A stretch of DNA of 64,000 bases, taken from positions 185,647-249,646 of the forward strand of contig PIUA01000023.1 in assembly GCA_017577405.1 (NCBI GenBank), given 5' to 3'. The position numbers and the translations under genes were made by a program. Position 1 is the stretch's first letter, and each line of letters starts with the position of its first letter. This document shows, in pieces, positions 1 to 8,257 of this stretch. Source of the stretch: Bacillota bacterium (lineage in GTDB: Bacteria; Bacillota; Limnochordia; Limnochordales; Limnochordaceae). A model generated the notes under the pieces. It had not been told where the DNA came from and did no database searches. It saw only the letters and a list, made by a program, of their open reading frames with translations.

Positions 1-1614
1 CTGCTGGACGGTGGAGATCCGGTGGGCGATGAGCAGGGTGGTCCGCCCCCGGATCACCTCCCGCAAGCCTTGGAGAATCCGCTCCTCCGTCTGGGTGTCC
101 ACCGCCGAGAGGGCGTCGTCCAGGATGAGGATGGGGGGATCCTTGGCCAGGGCCCGGGCGATGGCGATCCGCTGCCGCTGGCCGCCCGAGAGGGTGACAC
201 CCCGCTCGCCCACCTCCGTCTCGTACCCTTGGGGCAGGGCGACCACCTCGTCGTGGATTTGGGCGAGACGGGCCGCCGCCTCCAGCCGGCCCGGGGGCGG
301 CTCGGCAAAGGCCAGGCCGATGTTCTTGGCGACGGTGGTGGAGAAGAGGAAGCTCTCCTGAGGCACGTAGCCGATGGACTCCCGGACGGTGGCCAGGGGC
401 AGGTCCAGGATGTCGTGCCCGTCCAGGAAGATGGTCCCCCGGGGCGGATCGTACAGGCGCAAGAGGAGCTGGGCCAGGGTGCTCTTGCCCGAGCCCGTCC
501 GGCCCACCAGGGCCAGGGTCTGGCCCGCCTCCAGCCGGAAGCTGACGTCCTGCAGGGCCGGGGTGGTGCTGCCCGGGTAGGTGAAGGTGAGGTTGCGGAC
601 CTCGATGCTTCCCTTCAGACTCTGGACCGGCAGGGGGTTCTCCGCCTCCACCACCTCCGAGCGCTGGGCGAAGAGGGCGTTGAGCCGCTCCATGGAGGCC
701 GAGCCCCGCTGGAGGTGGTTGATGACGAAGCCCATGGCCATCACCGGCCAGACCAGCATCCCTAAGTAGCTGTTGAAGGCGACGAAATCACCTAGGGAGA
801 TGGTCCCCCGCAAGACCATGGCCCCGCCGTAGGCCAGCATGAGGACGAAGCTGAGGCCTGAGACAAACTGAACCAGAGGCTGGAAGACGGCGCTCACCCG
901 GACCAGGCGCATTTGGGCCCGCACGTACGCCTCGTTCACCCGGGCGAACTTGGCCTCTTCCGCCGCCTCCTGGGCGAAGGAGCGGATGACCCGGACGCCC
1001 CACAGGTTCTCCTGGACCGTGTCCGTCAGCTGGGCGAAGGCCTCCTGCACCCGGCGGAAACGGCGATGGATCTGCCCCCCGAAATGGGTGACCGCCCAGG
1101 CCAGGAAGGGGAGGGGGAGGCTGGCCAGCAGGGTGAGCCGCCAGTTGGCCACCAGGAACATGGAGACCAGGGTGGCCACCGAGAGGAAGAGGGAGTCGAC
1201 GGCCATAACGATGCCCGGTCCCATGGCGTGCCGGATGGCGTGGATGTCGTTGGTGGCGTGGGCCATCAGATCCCCTGTCTTGTGACGGTCGAAGAAGCTG
1301 GGGGAGAGGCTCTGGAGGTGCTCGAAGAGGCGCTGACGCAAGGTATAGTCGAGCAGGCGCGCCGTGCCGTTGATGTACATCCTCCAGAAGTACCGGCCCA
1401 CCGCCACCAAGAGGGCCAGGCCCAAGATGAGGCCCGCGTAGCGGAGGGCCAGGGCCACGGTGAGCTGGCCCGCCTCGTAGGCATCGGCGAAGCGGCCGAG
1501 AAGCCGGGGCGTGATCAGCTGAAGGACGTCCACCACCAGGAGCCAGAGGATGCCGAGAGCATACCGGTGCCAGTAGCGACGAAAGAAGGGTCGAAGGGAA
1601 CGAAAAGCGCGCAC
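1..1614 (-). CDS. ABC transporter, fused permease and ATPase (MsbA/LmrA type), 3' end outside window
   Basis: Half-transporter of the ABC exporter type: an N-terminal six-helix membrane domain fused to a C-terminal ATPase, normally acting as a dimer that exports lipids, drugs or peptides. 538 codons are visible and the C-terminus runs off the left edge. The membrane domain covers about residues 10-310. The ATPase follows with Walker A (GRTGSGKST), signature LSGGQ, Walker B (ILILDDALS) and the H-loop region (LIAHR). The GTG start at 1614 was chosen because AGGAGG lies at 1626-1621, six bases upstream. The substrate cannot be read from the sequence. The gene is divergent from the radical SAM gene, so a partner half-transporter, if any, would lie to the left. 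Confidence 0.93.
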   Translation of the reverse strand, partial: MRAFRSLRPFFRRYWHRYALGILWLLVVDVLQLITPRLLGRFADAYEAGQLTVALALRYAGLILGLALLVAVGRYFWRMYINGTARLLDYTLRQRLFEHLQSLSPSFFDRHKTGDLMAHATNDIHAIRHAMGPGIVMAVDSLFLSVATLVSMFLVANWRLTLLASLPLPFLAWAVTHFGGQIHRRFRRVQEAFAQLTDTVQENLWGVRVIRSFAQEAAEEAKFARVNEAYVRAQMRLVRVSAVFQPLVQFVSGLSFVLMLAYGGAMVLRGTISLGDFVAFNSYLGMLVWPVMAMGFVINHLQRGSASMERLNALFAQRSEVVEAENPLPVQSLKGSIEVRNLTFTYPGSTTPALQDVSFRLEAGQTLALVGRTGSGKSTLAQLLLRLYDPPRGTIFLDGHDILDLPLATVRESIGYVPQESFLFSTTVAKNIGLAFAEPPPGRLEAAARLAQIHDEVVALPQGYETEVGERGVTLSGGQRQRIAIARALAKDPPILILDDALSAVDTQTEERILQGLREVIRGRTTLLIAHRISTVQQ

Positions 1615-1785
1615 CTCTGTCCTCCTTGGTTGGCCGGGGTTGGGCTTGGGGCGGCGAACCCGTGCCCCGGTGGTGATCACCGCCTTGAGGTGGGCGTTCC
1701 AGCCCTGGAGCCCTATAATGAACGTGAAGCCCGGTTGATGGACGATTCACGTCCCAGGTTACTCGACCCCCAGGAGGTTTTCAAG

Positions 1786-3021
1786 GTGGCGGCCCCCATC
1801 CCCCTGGCCTCGGTGGAGGCCATCGAAAAAGAGCACACCCTCCTCCTGCGCCCCGCCCCTGGGGAGCCGCTCCGCCTCCTCAGCCTCGACGGGGAGGGGC
1901 GGTGGCTCCGGGCCCAAGGCGAGACCTGGTACGCCAAGCGGGGCCTGGACAGCCGGGTTCTCATGAAGGAACGCTCCGGAGGCCGCTGGCAGGCCCGCCG
2001 CTTGCCACCCGATGAGGCGGCGGCCCTCCACCACCAGATCCACCGGTGGCTCTCGGGCCTGGCCCAGGTGGCCCCCGCCCAGGGATGGACCGAGCGGGTT
2101 CAGCGGTGGGTGGAGGCGGCCGCCGCTTGGACGCCCAGGCGGCTGGCGGCCGAGGCGGATCGGTACCGGCACGTCTACGGCCGCATCCCCATCCTGCCGC
2201 CCGATCTGTACAACGCCATCGTCATCCAGGCGACCCGGGGCTGCAGCTACAACCAGTGCTCCTTCTGCACCTTCTACCACGGCATCCCCTTCCGGCCCCT
2301 GGCGCCCGAGGAGGTGGAGGCGCAGATCGAGGGCCTCCGGGTTCTGTACGGGAAGGATCTGGAGCGCCACCTGAAGCTCTTCCTGGGGGACGCGAACGCC
2401 CTGGTCCTTTCCCAGAAGCGCCTGGAGCAGCTTTGGCAGGTGCTGGAGCGGCACTTCGCCATCGATCCCGACGCCGCCTTCGGCGAGCCCCGGTGGGACG
2501 AGCAGGGGCGGCTCCGGGTGGAAGGGGTCTACACCTTCATGGACGCCTTCAACACCCGGCACAAGGCCCCGGCCACCCTGGCGTGGCTGGCCGCCCACGG
2601 CCTCCGGCGGGTCTACATCGGCATGGAGAGCGGCAGCGACCGGGTGCTCCGCTTCCTCACCAAGGTGGGGACGGGCCGGGATGTGGTCCAGGCGGTGCGG
2701 GCCTTCAAGGCCGCGGGCATCGCGGTCGGGGTGATTCTCCTCGCCGGCGCCGGGGGCCGAGAGCTCCAAGAGGAGCACATCGCCCACACCGCCGCCCGGG
2801 TGAACGAGATGGGCCTGGGGCCCGAGGATGCCGTCTTCTTCTCCCCCTTGGTGGTGGAACCGGGCGGCTCCTGGCTGGCCCGGGCCCGCCAGGAAGGGGT
2901 CACCCCCCTGGACGCGGAAGAAATAGAGTGGGAAATTCGGGAGATTCGTGCAAGACTCCGCTTCGGGCCGGGGCCGGCACCCCGGATCACCCGGTATGAG
3001 CTGAGGGAGTTCATCCACTAG
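1786..3021 (+). CDS. Radical SAM domain protein
   Basis: Radical SAM enzyme of unassigned substrate, 411 residues. The 4Fe-4S ligands are C153-x4-C158-x2-C161 in a GCSYNQCSFC context, a spacing seen in many uncharacterised members. Further on, YIGMESGSD and GVILLAGAGG match the later strands of the radical SAM barrel. About 150 residues precede the core. The frame is open further upstream, but GTG 1786 has a perfect AGGAGG at 1772-1777 eight bases away, while ATG 1738 has no good ribosome binding site. A consensus-like TATAAT at 1714-1719 may be the -10 of its promoter, though no convincing -35 was found. It appears monocistronic or leads into proline dehydrogenase 60 bases later. Confidence 0.85.
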   Translation: MAAPIPLASVEAIEKEHTLLLRPAPGEPLRLLSLDGEGRWLRAQGETWYAKRGLDSRVLMKERSGGRWQARRLPPDEAAALHHQIHRWLSGLAQVAPAQGWTERVQRWVEAAAAWTPRRLAAEADRYRHVYGRIPILPPDLYNAIVIQATRGCSYNQCSFCTFYHGIPFRPLAPEEVEAQIEGLRVLYGKDLERHLKLFLGDANALVLSQKRLEQLWQVLERHFAIDPDAAFGEPRWDEQGRLRVEGVYTFMDAFNTRHKAPATLAWLAAHGLRRVYIGMESGSDRVLRFLTKVGTGRDVVQAVRAFKAAGIAVGVILLAGAGGRELQEEHIAHTAARVNEMGLGPEDAVFFSPLVVEPGGSWLARARQEGVTPLDAEEIEWEIREIRARLRFGPGPAPRITRYELREFIH

Positions 3022-3083
3022 GCCGGCCCCGGGCAGGCTCCCTGGGGTGGGCTCCGGCGGGGTCGGCCAGGGGGGAACGGCAG

Positions 3084-4007
3084 GTGGCGGTGGCGCCGCG
3101 CACACGGGCCGTGGTGCTGGGCTTGGCCCAGCAGCGGTGGGTGAGCCGGTTCATCACCCGGCATGGGCTCCGTCTGGGGGCCCGCCGCTTTGTGGCCGGA
3201 GAGCGCCTGGAGGATGGGCTGGCGGTGGTGGCCCGCCTCAACCGGGAAGGGATCGAGGCCACCCTCGATTACTTGGGAGAGTCCGTCCAGGAGGAGGCCC
3301 AGGCCCGGGCCGCGGCCCAGGTCTACCTCCAGGTTGTGGAGGCCATCGCGGAGAGGAACCTGAGGAGCCACATCTCCCTCAAGCCCTCCCAGCTGGGGCT
3401 GGACCTGGACCGTGAGCTGGCCCTGGAGCTGGTCGGGGCCATCGTGGCGCGGGCCGAGGCCCGGGGGACCTTCGTCCGCCTGGACATGGAGGACTCCAGC
3501 CGCACCCAGCGGACCCTAGATCTCTTCGCCGCCCTGCGGCAGCGCTGGGAGAACGTGGGGATCGTCATCCAGGCGGCCTTGCGCCGGAGCGAGGCCGATC
3601 TGGAGGCCCTGGCCCGCATGGGGGCCAACGTGCGCCTCTGCAAGGGGGCGTACTTGGAGCCCCCCGAGGTCGCCTTCCCGCGCAAGGAGGACGTGGACGC
3701 CAACTACACGAAGCTCCTCCGGGGGTATCTGGCGTCGGGCAACTACCTGGCCGTGGCCACCCACGACGATCGGATGATCGAGGCGGCCAAGAGGGCGGCC
3801 GCGGAGCTGGGCATCGGCCGGGACCGGTTCGAGTTCCAGATGCTCTACGGCATCCGCCCTCAAGCCCAGCGACGCCTGGTGGCCGAAGGGTACCGGGTCC
3901 GGGTCTACGTTCCCTTCGGAACCGAGTGGTACCCCTACTTCACGCGCCGTCTGGCGGAACGGCCGGCCAACCTGCTCTTCCTTCTGGCCAACCTTGTCCG
4001 CCGGTGA
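3084..4007 (+). CDS. Proline dehydrogenase (monofunctional, FAD)
   Basis: Oxidises L-proline to 1-pyrroline-5-carboxylate with FAD and passes electrons to the respiratory chain; first step of proline catabolism. The 307 residues match the compact Bacillus/Thermus single-domain enzyme rather than the long PutA fusion. The alpha8 region near the C-terminus contains YGIRPQAQRRL followed by VRVYVPFGTEWYPY and FTRRLAERPAN, the conserved substrate and flavin segment. The GTG start at 3084 follows a G-rich stretch (3070-3076). No pyrroline-5-carboxylate dehydrogenase lies in the window, so the second step must be encoded elsewhere. Confidence 0.93.
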   Translation: MAVAPRTRAVVLGLAQQRWVSRFITRHGLRLGARRFVAGERLEDGLAVVARLNREGIEATLDYLGESVQEEAQARAAAQVYLQVVEAIAERNLRSHISLKPSQLGLDLDRELALELVGAIVARAEARGTFVRLDMEDSSRTQRTLDLFAALRQRWENVGIVIQAALRRSEADLEALARMGANVRLCKGAYLEPPEVAFPRKEDVDANYTKLLRGYLASGNYLAVATHDDRMIEAAKRAAAELGIGRDRFEFQMLYGIRPQAQRRLVAEGYRVRVYVPFGTEWYPYFTRRLAERPANLLFLLANLVRR

Positions 4008-4051
4008 CGGCCCGTCGGCCAGCGGGCCAGCGCCCGTCAGGAGGTGCCGCC

Positions 4052-4705
4052 ATGAAGGGCGCCGAAGCCCTGATCCCTCTCTTCCCCTTGCGGAAGGTCC
4101 TCTTCCCCAAAGGCGGGCTCACCCTCGGGGTCTTCGAGCCCCGGTACCGGGCCATGCTGCGGGATCTGGAGGCGGCGGGGGGCCCCTGGCGGTTCGGCAT
4201 CGTGCTCATCCAGCGGGGCCGGGAGGTGGGCACCGAGGCGGACCTGCACAGGGTCGGCACCCTGGCCCAGGTGGAACGGCGCCGGGTGGAGGGCGGCATG
4301 ACCTTCCTCACCATCCGGGGCCTGCGGCGCTTCCAGATCGCGGCCCGGGAGCCGGGCAAGCCGTACCCCCGGGCCTGGGTCACCTTCCTCCCCGAGGAGG
4401 ATGGGGACCCGCGCCTCTGCGCCGAGCTGGCCAGCCAGGTTCAGGCTTCCTTCCGGGCCTACCTGCGGCACATCCAGCCCCGGGGCTGGCGGCGGGTGAT
4501 CCCCTCGGAGCCCAGCGATCTGGCCTACCTGGTGGCCCAGGCCCTCCAGTGCCCCCTCTCGGAGAAGCAGGCCTTGCTGGAGGCCCCCACCACCCAGGCC
4601 CGGTTGGAACTGGAGGCGGAACTCCTCCGGCGGGAGCGCCGCTTCCTCCTCCGGTACGGTCAGGGAAGCTCGGCCGAGCGGTGGGGCCCCTTTGCCGTCA
4701 ACTGA
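4052..4705 (+). CDS. Lon N-terminal (LON substrate-binding) domain protein
   Basis: Stand-alone copy of the substrate-recognition domain found at the N-terminus of Lon protease, 217 residues, with no AAA or protease domain. The start shows the family pattern LIPLFPLRKVLFPKG followed by FEPRYRAML. The C-terminal part is helical, ending in a charged stretch. Function of the stand-alone family is unsettled; a role as adaptor or in protein quality control is an inference. ATG 4052 is chosen because AGGAGG is at 4039-4044, seven bases upstream; the frame continues further 5' into the end of the proline dehydrogenase gene without support. The next gene is convergent, ending 7 bases away. Confidence 0.88.
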   Translation: MKGAEALIPLFPLRKVLFPKGGLTLGVFEPRYRAMLRDLEAAGGPWRFGIVLIQRGREVGTEADLHRVGTLAQVERRRVEGGMTFLTIRGLRRFQIAAREPGKPYPRAWVTFLPEEDGDPRLCAELASQVQASFRAYLRHIQPRGWRRVIPSEPSDLAYLVAQALQCPLSEKQALLEAPTTQARLELEAELLRRERRFLLRYGQGSSAERWGPFAVN

Positions 4706-4712
4706 CAGGCGT

Positions 4713-5429
4713 TCAGCCGCCGAGGCGGCCGCCCGGCTGCAGCTCGGCCACCTCCAGCCCGTCCACGTCCTTGGCCGCCTCCCGGAGGGCCTGGGGCGTC
4801 CCAGTCAGCACGGGGAAGGTGCCCCAGTGGAGGGGGACCACCTTCTTCACCCCCAGGAGCCGGATGGCGTGCGCCGCCTCCCGGGGGCCCATGGTGTAGT
4901 GGTCACCGATGGGCAGGCAGGCCACGTCCGGCTGGTAGAGCTCGCCGATGAGGCGCATGTCCCCGAAGAGGGCCGTGTCGCCCGAGTGGTAGAGGCGGAA
5001 GCCGTTCTCCAGCTCCACCACGTACCCGACGGCCTCGCCCCCGTAGAGGATCTGATCCCCCTCCTGGATGCCGCAGCTGTGGTCGGCGTGGACCATGGTC
5101 ACCTTGATGCCGTCCACGTTGACGGTGCCGCCCTTGTTCATGTCGATCACCCGCTGGACGCCTTTGGCGCGAAGCCAGTGCGCGATCTCGAAGATGGCCA
5201 CCGTCTGGGCGCCGCTCGAGTGGGCCAGGGGGATGGCGTCCTGGATGTGGTCGTTGTGGGCGTGGGTGACCAGGATCAGGTCCAGGCGGCCCACATCCTT
5301 CAGCTCTTCCGGGCAGGCCGGGTTGTTCTGGACCCAGGGGTCGATGAGGATCCGCTTGCCGCTGGGACTCTCAAGCAGGACCGTGCCGTGGCCCAGCCAG
5401 GTGAGGGCCACACCTTGGGGCAGGTTCAC
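4713..5429 (-). CDS. UPF0173-type metal-dependent hydrolase (metallo-beta-lactamase fold)
   Basis: Metallo-beta-lactamase fold protein of 238 residues, of the widespread UPF0173 (YtkL-like) family whose substrate is not known. Metal ligands are visible in THAHNDH near residue 56, in the later HSGDTALFGD and in the final PLHWGTF strand. It begins directly with LTWLGHGTVLLES, the typical first beta strand. GTG 5429 is preceded by AAGGAG at 5445-5440. It follows the patatin gene on the same strand after an 81-base gap and probably shares its transcript. Confidence 0.9.
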   Translation of the reverse strand: MNLPQGVALTWLGHGTVLLESPSGKRILIDPWVQNNPACPEELKDVGRLDLILVTHAHNDHIQDAIPLAHSSGAQTVAIFEIAHWLRAKGVQRVIDMNKGGTVNVDGIKVTMVHADHSCGIQEGDQILYGGEAVGYVVELENGFRLYHSGDTALFGDMRLIGELYQPDVACLPIGDHYTMGPREAAHAIRLLGVKKVVPLHWGTFPVLTGTPQALREAAKDVDGLEVAELQPGGRLGG

Positions 5430-5510
5430 GTGGAGACGCTCCTTTCTCTCGTGTGGTCGTCTGGGAAGGAGCCTCCCCGCGGCTGGTGGAGGTATGGCGG
5501 GGCGGCAGGC

Positions 5511-6536
5511 CTACTCGATCTTACTCGCCCTTGGTGGCGAATCCTTCCAGCGGGCCAGCACCCCCAAGGCGTCCTGCCGGCCCCGCTCCATGGCCGCCTG
5601 CAGGGCCTCCCGCTGGCGGAAGCCGAAGGTGCCCGGCGGCTCCAGGGCCTCCCGGGGCCCGATCTCCACCAGCTGGACGTACCGCCGGTGGGGCTCCAGG
5701 CCCCCGCCCCGGAGGAGCTCCAGGAGGCGCTGGCGGAACCCCCGGGGCAGGTTGGGGTAGGCTTCCAGGAGGGCGAGGAGCTCGTTGGTCTCCACCGCCC
5801 GGCGGAGGTCCCGGTACATCCGCTCTTCCAGGAGGAGGCTGAGGATCCGCTGGGCCACCTCCACCGCTCCGTTGAAGGCGTCGGGGCCCGAGGGGACGGC
5901 CGGCCCCTCCTTGGGCCGCAGGGAGATGACCACCACCGTGGCCGCCCCCCGCCGGAGGACGTGGGCCAGGGGCGTGTTGTCCAGGAGCCCCCCGTCCACC
6001 AAGGGGGCCCCCTGGAGGTAGCGGCTGGGGAAGAGGATGGGGTAGGAGAGGGAGGCGAGGAGGGCCTCCCGCACGGGGACCGGCGAGCGCTCGTCGAAGA
6101 CCTTGACCCGGCCCGTCTCCAAGTTGGAGGCAGTGACGAGGAGGCGGGTCCGGCGGTAGTCGGCGAAGGCGCGTCCCGGGGGCAGGAAACGATCGACGGC
6201 GGCCCGAAGGAAGCCGTCGGTGTAGACCGAGGGAATCTCTCCCAAGGTCCGCCAGCGGGGCCCGTGCCGGAGGAAGGCGTGGAGGGCGCCCCGCCAGTTG
6301 AGGTGCAGGCGGGGGCTCTCGGCGAGCCACGCCGCCGCCTGCTCCCGCACGAAGGCCAGGGGGTCGCCTTGCTTCACCCCCTCGGCCAGCATGGCCGCAA
6401 CCAGAGCCCCGACGGAGGAGCCGCAGACCAGGTCGGGTGGGGGCAACCGCTCGAGCAGGACCTCCACCGCGCCCACCGCGTACGCGCCTTTGGCGCCACC
6501 GCCGCTCAGAACCAGGGCCAGCGGCCGCCGAATCAC
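5511..6536 (-). CDS. Patatin-like phospholipase family protein
   Basis: Patatin family serine lipase (RssA/YchK-like), 341 residues, expected to hydrolyse acyl ester bonds of lipids. The oxyanion motif SGGGAKGAY lies at residues 11-19, the nucleophile in GSSVG is S41, and the dyad aspartate is in PLVDGGLLDN near residue 180. No signal peptide or membrane segment is seen, so a cytoplasmic location is likely. GTG 6536 is set by AGGAGG at 6550-6545, eight bases upstream. The physiological lipid is not predictable. Confidence 0.88.
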   Translation of the reverse strand: MIRRPLALVLSGGGAKGAYAVGAVEVLLERLPPPDLVCGSSVGALVAAMLAEGVKQGDPLAFVREQAAAWLAESPRLHLNWRGALHAFLRHGPRWRTLGEIPSVYTDGFLRAAVDRFLPPGRAFADYRRTRLLVTASNLETGRVKVFDERSPVPVREALLASLSYPILFPSRYLQGAPLVDGGLLDNTPLAHVLRRGAATVVVISLRPKEGPAVPSGPDAFNGAVEVAQRILSLLLEERMYRDLRRAVETNELLALLEAYPNLPRGFRQRLLELLRGGGLEPHRRYVQLVEIGPREALEPPGTFGFRQREALQAAMERGRQDALGVLARWKDSPPRASKIE

Positions 6537-6638
6537 CGGCTCTCCCTCCTGGGCGGGAGGGGCTGGAGGAAGACTCTGGCAGGAGCATACCATGGCAGAC
6601 GGCTCGGGACAAGGCGTCCGGGCCGAGCGGAGGCGAGG

Positions 6639-7481
6639 GTGTTGGCGTTCAAGCTGGACGAGGCATACCAATTCACCATGGAGTTGGCCCGGGAGGCGGG
6701 GGCCATCCTCCGGGAACGGTTCGGAACGGCCCTCACCGTCGAGCAGAAAGGGCCGGCCGATCTGGTCACCGAGGCCGACCGCCTCTCGGAGGCACATATA
6801 CTCCGCCGGATTCGGGAGCGCTACCCGGACCACGACATCCTCGCGGAGGAGTCGGGCCTCCAAGCCCGGTCGGGAGCCTTCCGTTGGATCATCGACCCGC
6901 TGGACGGGACCACCAACTTCGCCCGCAGCCTTCCCCTGTTCGGCGTCTCCATCGCTTTGGAGGTGGAGGGGGAGCTGGCCCTGGGGGCCATCTACGATCC
7001 GATGGGGGAGGAGCTCTTCAGCGCGGTGAAGGGCCGAGGGGCCTGGCTCAACGGCGAGCCCATCCGGGTGTCGACGGTGGAGCGCCTGGAGGACGGCCTC
7101 TTTGCCATGGCCTTTCCCTCCGCCCTGCGGCGGACGCCCATGGCCCAGAAGAGCCTGGCCCAGTTCGCGGTCTTCTCCCAGCGGAGCCTGGGGGTGCGGC
7201 GGCTGGGGACGGCCGTCTTGGAACTGGCCTACGTGGCCGCCGGCCGCCTGGACGGCTACTGGGGGCTGGAGCTCAACGCCTGGGACATGGCGGCGGGGGT
7301 GCTGGTGGTCCAGGAGGCGGGCGGCCAGGTGAGCGGGCTGGACGGGAGCCCCTTCCGGCTTGACGGGCGCCAGATCCTGGCCAGCAACGGGCGGCTGCAC
7401 CCGACCATGGTCCACAGGCTGGCCGAGGCCGGCGCCAGGGATGGCGCCGCGCTGCCGGGCCAGGAGGAGGGCCGCCCGTGA
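6639..7481 (+). CDS. Inositol monophosphatase family protein
   Basis: Mg-dependent phosphatase of the inositol monophosphatase (SuhB) family, 280 residues. Metal-binding motifs are present in order: an EESG loop near residue 72, WIIDPLDGTTNFA near residue 87, and NAWDMAAG near residue 214. Substrates in this family include inositol phosphates, fructose-1,6-bisphosphate and NADP, and cannot be separated by eye. GTG 6639 has GGAGG five bases upstream; TTG 6642, at eight bases, is equally possible. The 3' end overlaps the following SDR gene by four bases (GTGA), suggesting translational coupling. Confidence 0.9.
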   Translation: MLAFKLDEAYQFTMELAREAGAILRERFGTALTVEQKGPADLVTEADRLSEAHILRRIRERYPDHDILAEESGLQARSGAFRWIIDPLDGTTNFARSLPLFGVSIALEVEGELALGAIYDPMGEELFSAVKGRGAWLNGEPIRVSTVERLEDGLFAMAFPSALRRTPMAQKSLAQFAVFSQRSLGVRRLGTAVLELAYVAAGRLDGYWGLELNAWDMAAGVLVVQEAGGQVSGLDGSPFRLDGRQILASNGRLHPTMVHRLAEAGARDGAALPGQEEGRP

Positions 7482-8257
7482 GCGGGTCCGGGCGCGGGGT
7501 GGGGGCCTCGCCCCGCCCCGGCCGGCCGGTGGCCGTCGTCACCGGGGCGTCGGGGACCATCGGCGGGGCCATCGCCCGCCGCCTGGCCCGGGAGGGCTAC
7601 GATCTGGTGGTGGGCGCCTTCCGGAACGGGGCGGCGTTGGAGGGCCTGGCGGCCGAGGCGGCCCGGTGGGGGGCCCGGACCCGCCCCTTCATCGGGGATC
7701 TGGCCGACCCGGAGGCGAGCCGCTCCCTGGTGGGCGAGGCCTTGGGCGGTTTCGGCCGGGTGGACGTCCTGGTCCACGCGGCGGGGGACGCCCTCTACGC
7801 CCCCCTCCTGGACACGGAGGTGGAGGCGTGGGACCGGCTCATGGCCGTCCACCTGCGGGCCGCCTACCTTCTGGCCCGGCGGGCCCTGCCCGCCATGCTG
7901 GAGGCGGGCTGGGGCCGGATCGTCTTCATCAGCTCGGTGTGGGGCTTGCGGGGAGCGGCCGGCGAGGTGGCCTACTCCGCGGCCAAGGCGGGCCTGGTGG
8001 GGCTCACCCGGGCCTTGGGCCAGGAGGTGGCCCGCTCCGGCGTCACCGTCAACGCCGTCGCCCCCGGCTTCATTCAGACCGCCCAGACAGCCCACCTGAG
8101 TCCTGAGGAGGTGGCCGCCCTGGAGGAGGCTATCCCCATGGGGCGGGCGGGCCGCCCCGAGGAGGTGGCGGCCACCGTCGCCTTCCTCGTCTCCCCCGAG
8201 GCCGCCTACCTGACGGGTCAGGTGATCGCCCCGGCGGGCGGCTGGGACCTGGCTTAG
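7478..8257 (+). CDS. Short-chain dehydrogenase/reductase (FabG-like)
   Basis: NAD(P)-dependent oxidoreductase of the classical SDR family, 259 residues. The cofactor loop [12 protein letters not shown] lies near residue 24, and the catalytic Ser and Tyr-x3-Lys appear in FISSVWG and AYSAAKAG. The usual NNAG motif is replaced by HAAG. The end [12 protein letters not shown] matches FabG-type enzymes. It may act as a 3-oxoacyl-ACP reductase or on another carbonyl; no fatty-acid genes are nearby, so the substrate is open. The gene converges on copA, overlapping its end by four bases. Confidence 0.88.
   Translation: MSGSGRGVGASPRPGRPVAVVTGASGTIGGAIARRLAREGYDLVVGAFRNGAALEGLAAEAARWGARTRPFIGDLADPEASRSLVGEALGGFGRVDVLVHAAGDALYAPLLDTEVEAWDRLMAVHLRAAYLLARRALPAMLEAGWGRIVFISSVWGLRGAAGEVAYSAAKAGLVGLTRALGQEVARSGVTVNAVAPGFIQTAQTAHLSPEEVAALEEAIPMGRAGRPEEVAATVAFLVSPEAAYLTGQVIAPAGGWDLA

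Noticed and set aside
1714..1719. TATAAT as promoter of the radical SAM gene
   Set aside because: The -10 is perfect, but the nearest TTGAGG (1685-1690) is 23 bases away, so no promoter feature was called.
913..1785. Long open frame upstream of the radical SAM gene
   Set aside because: It lies antisense to the well-supported ABC transporter and has no family-like sequence; the SD places the start at 1786.
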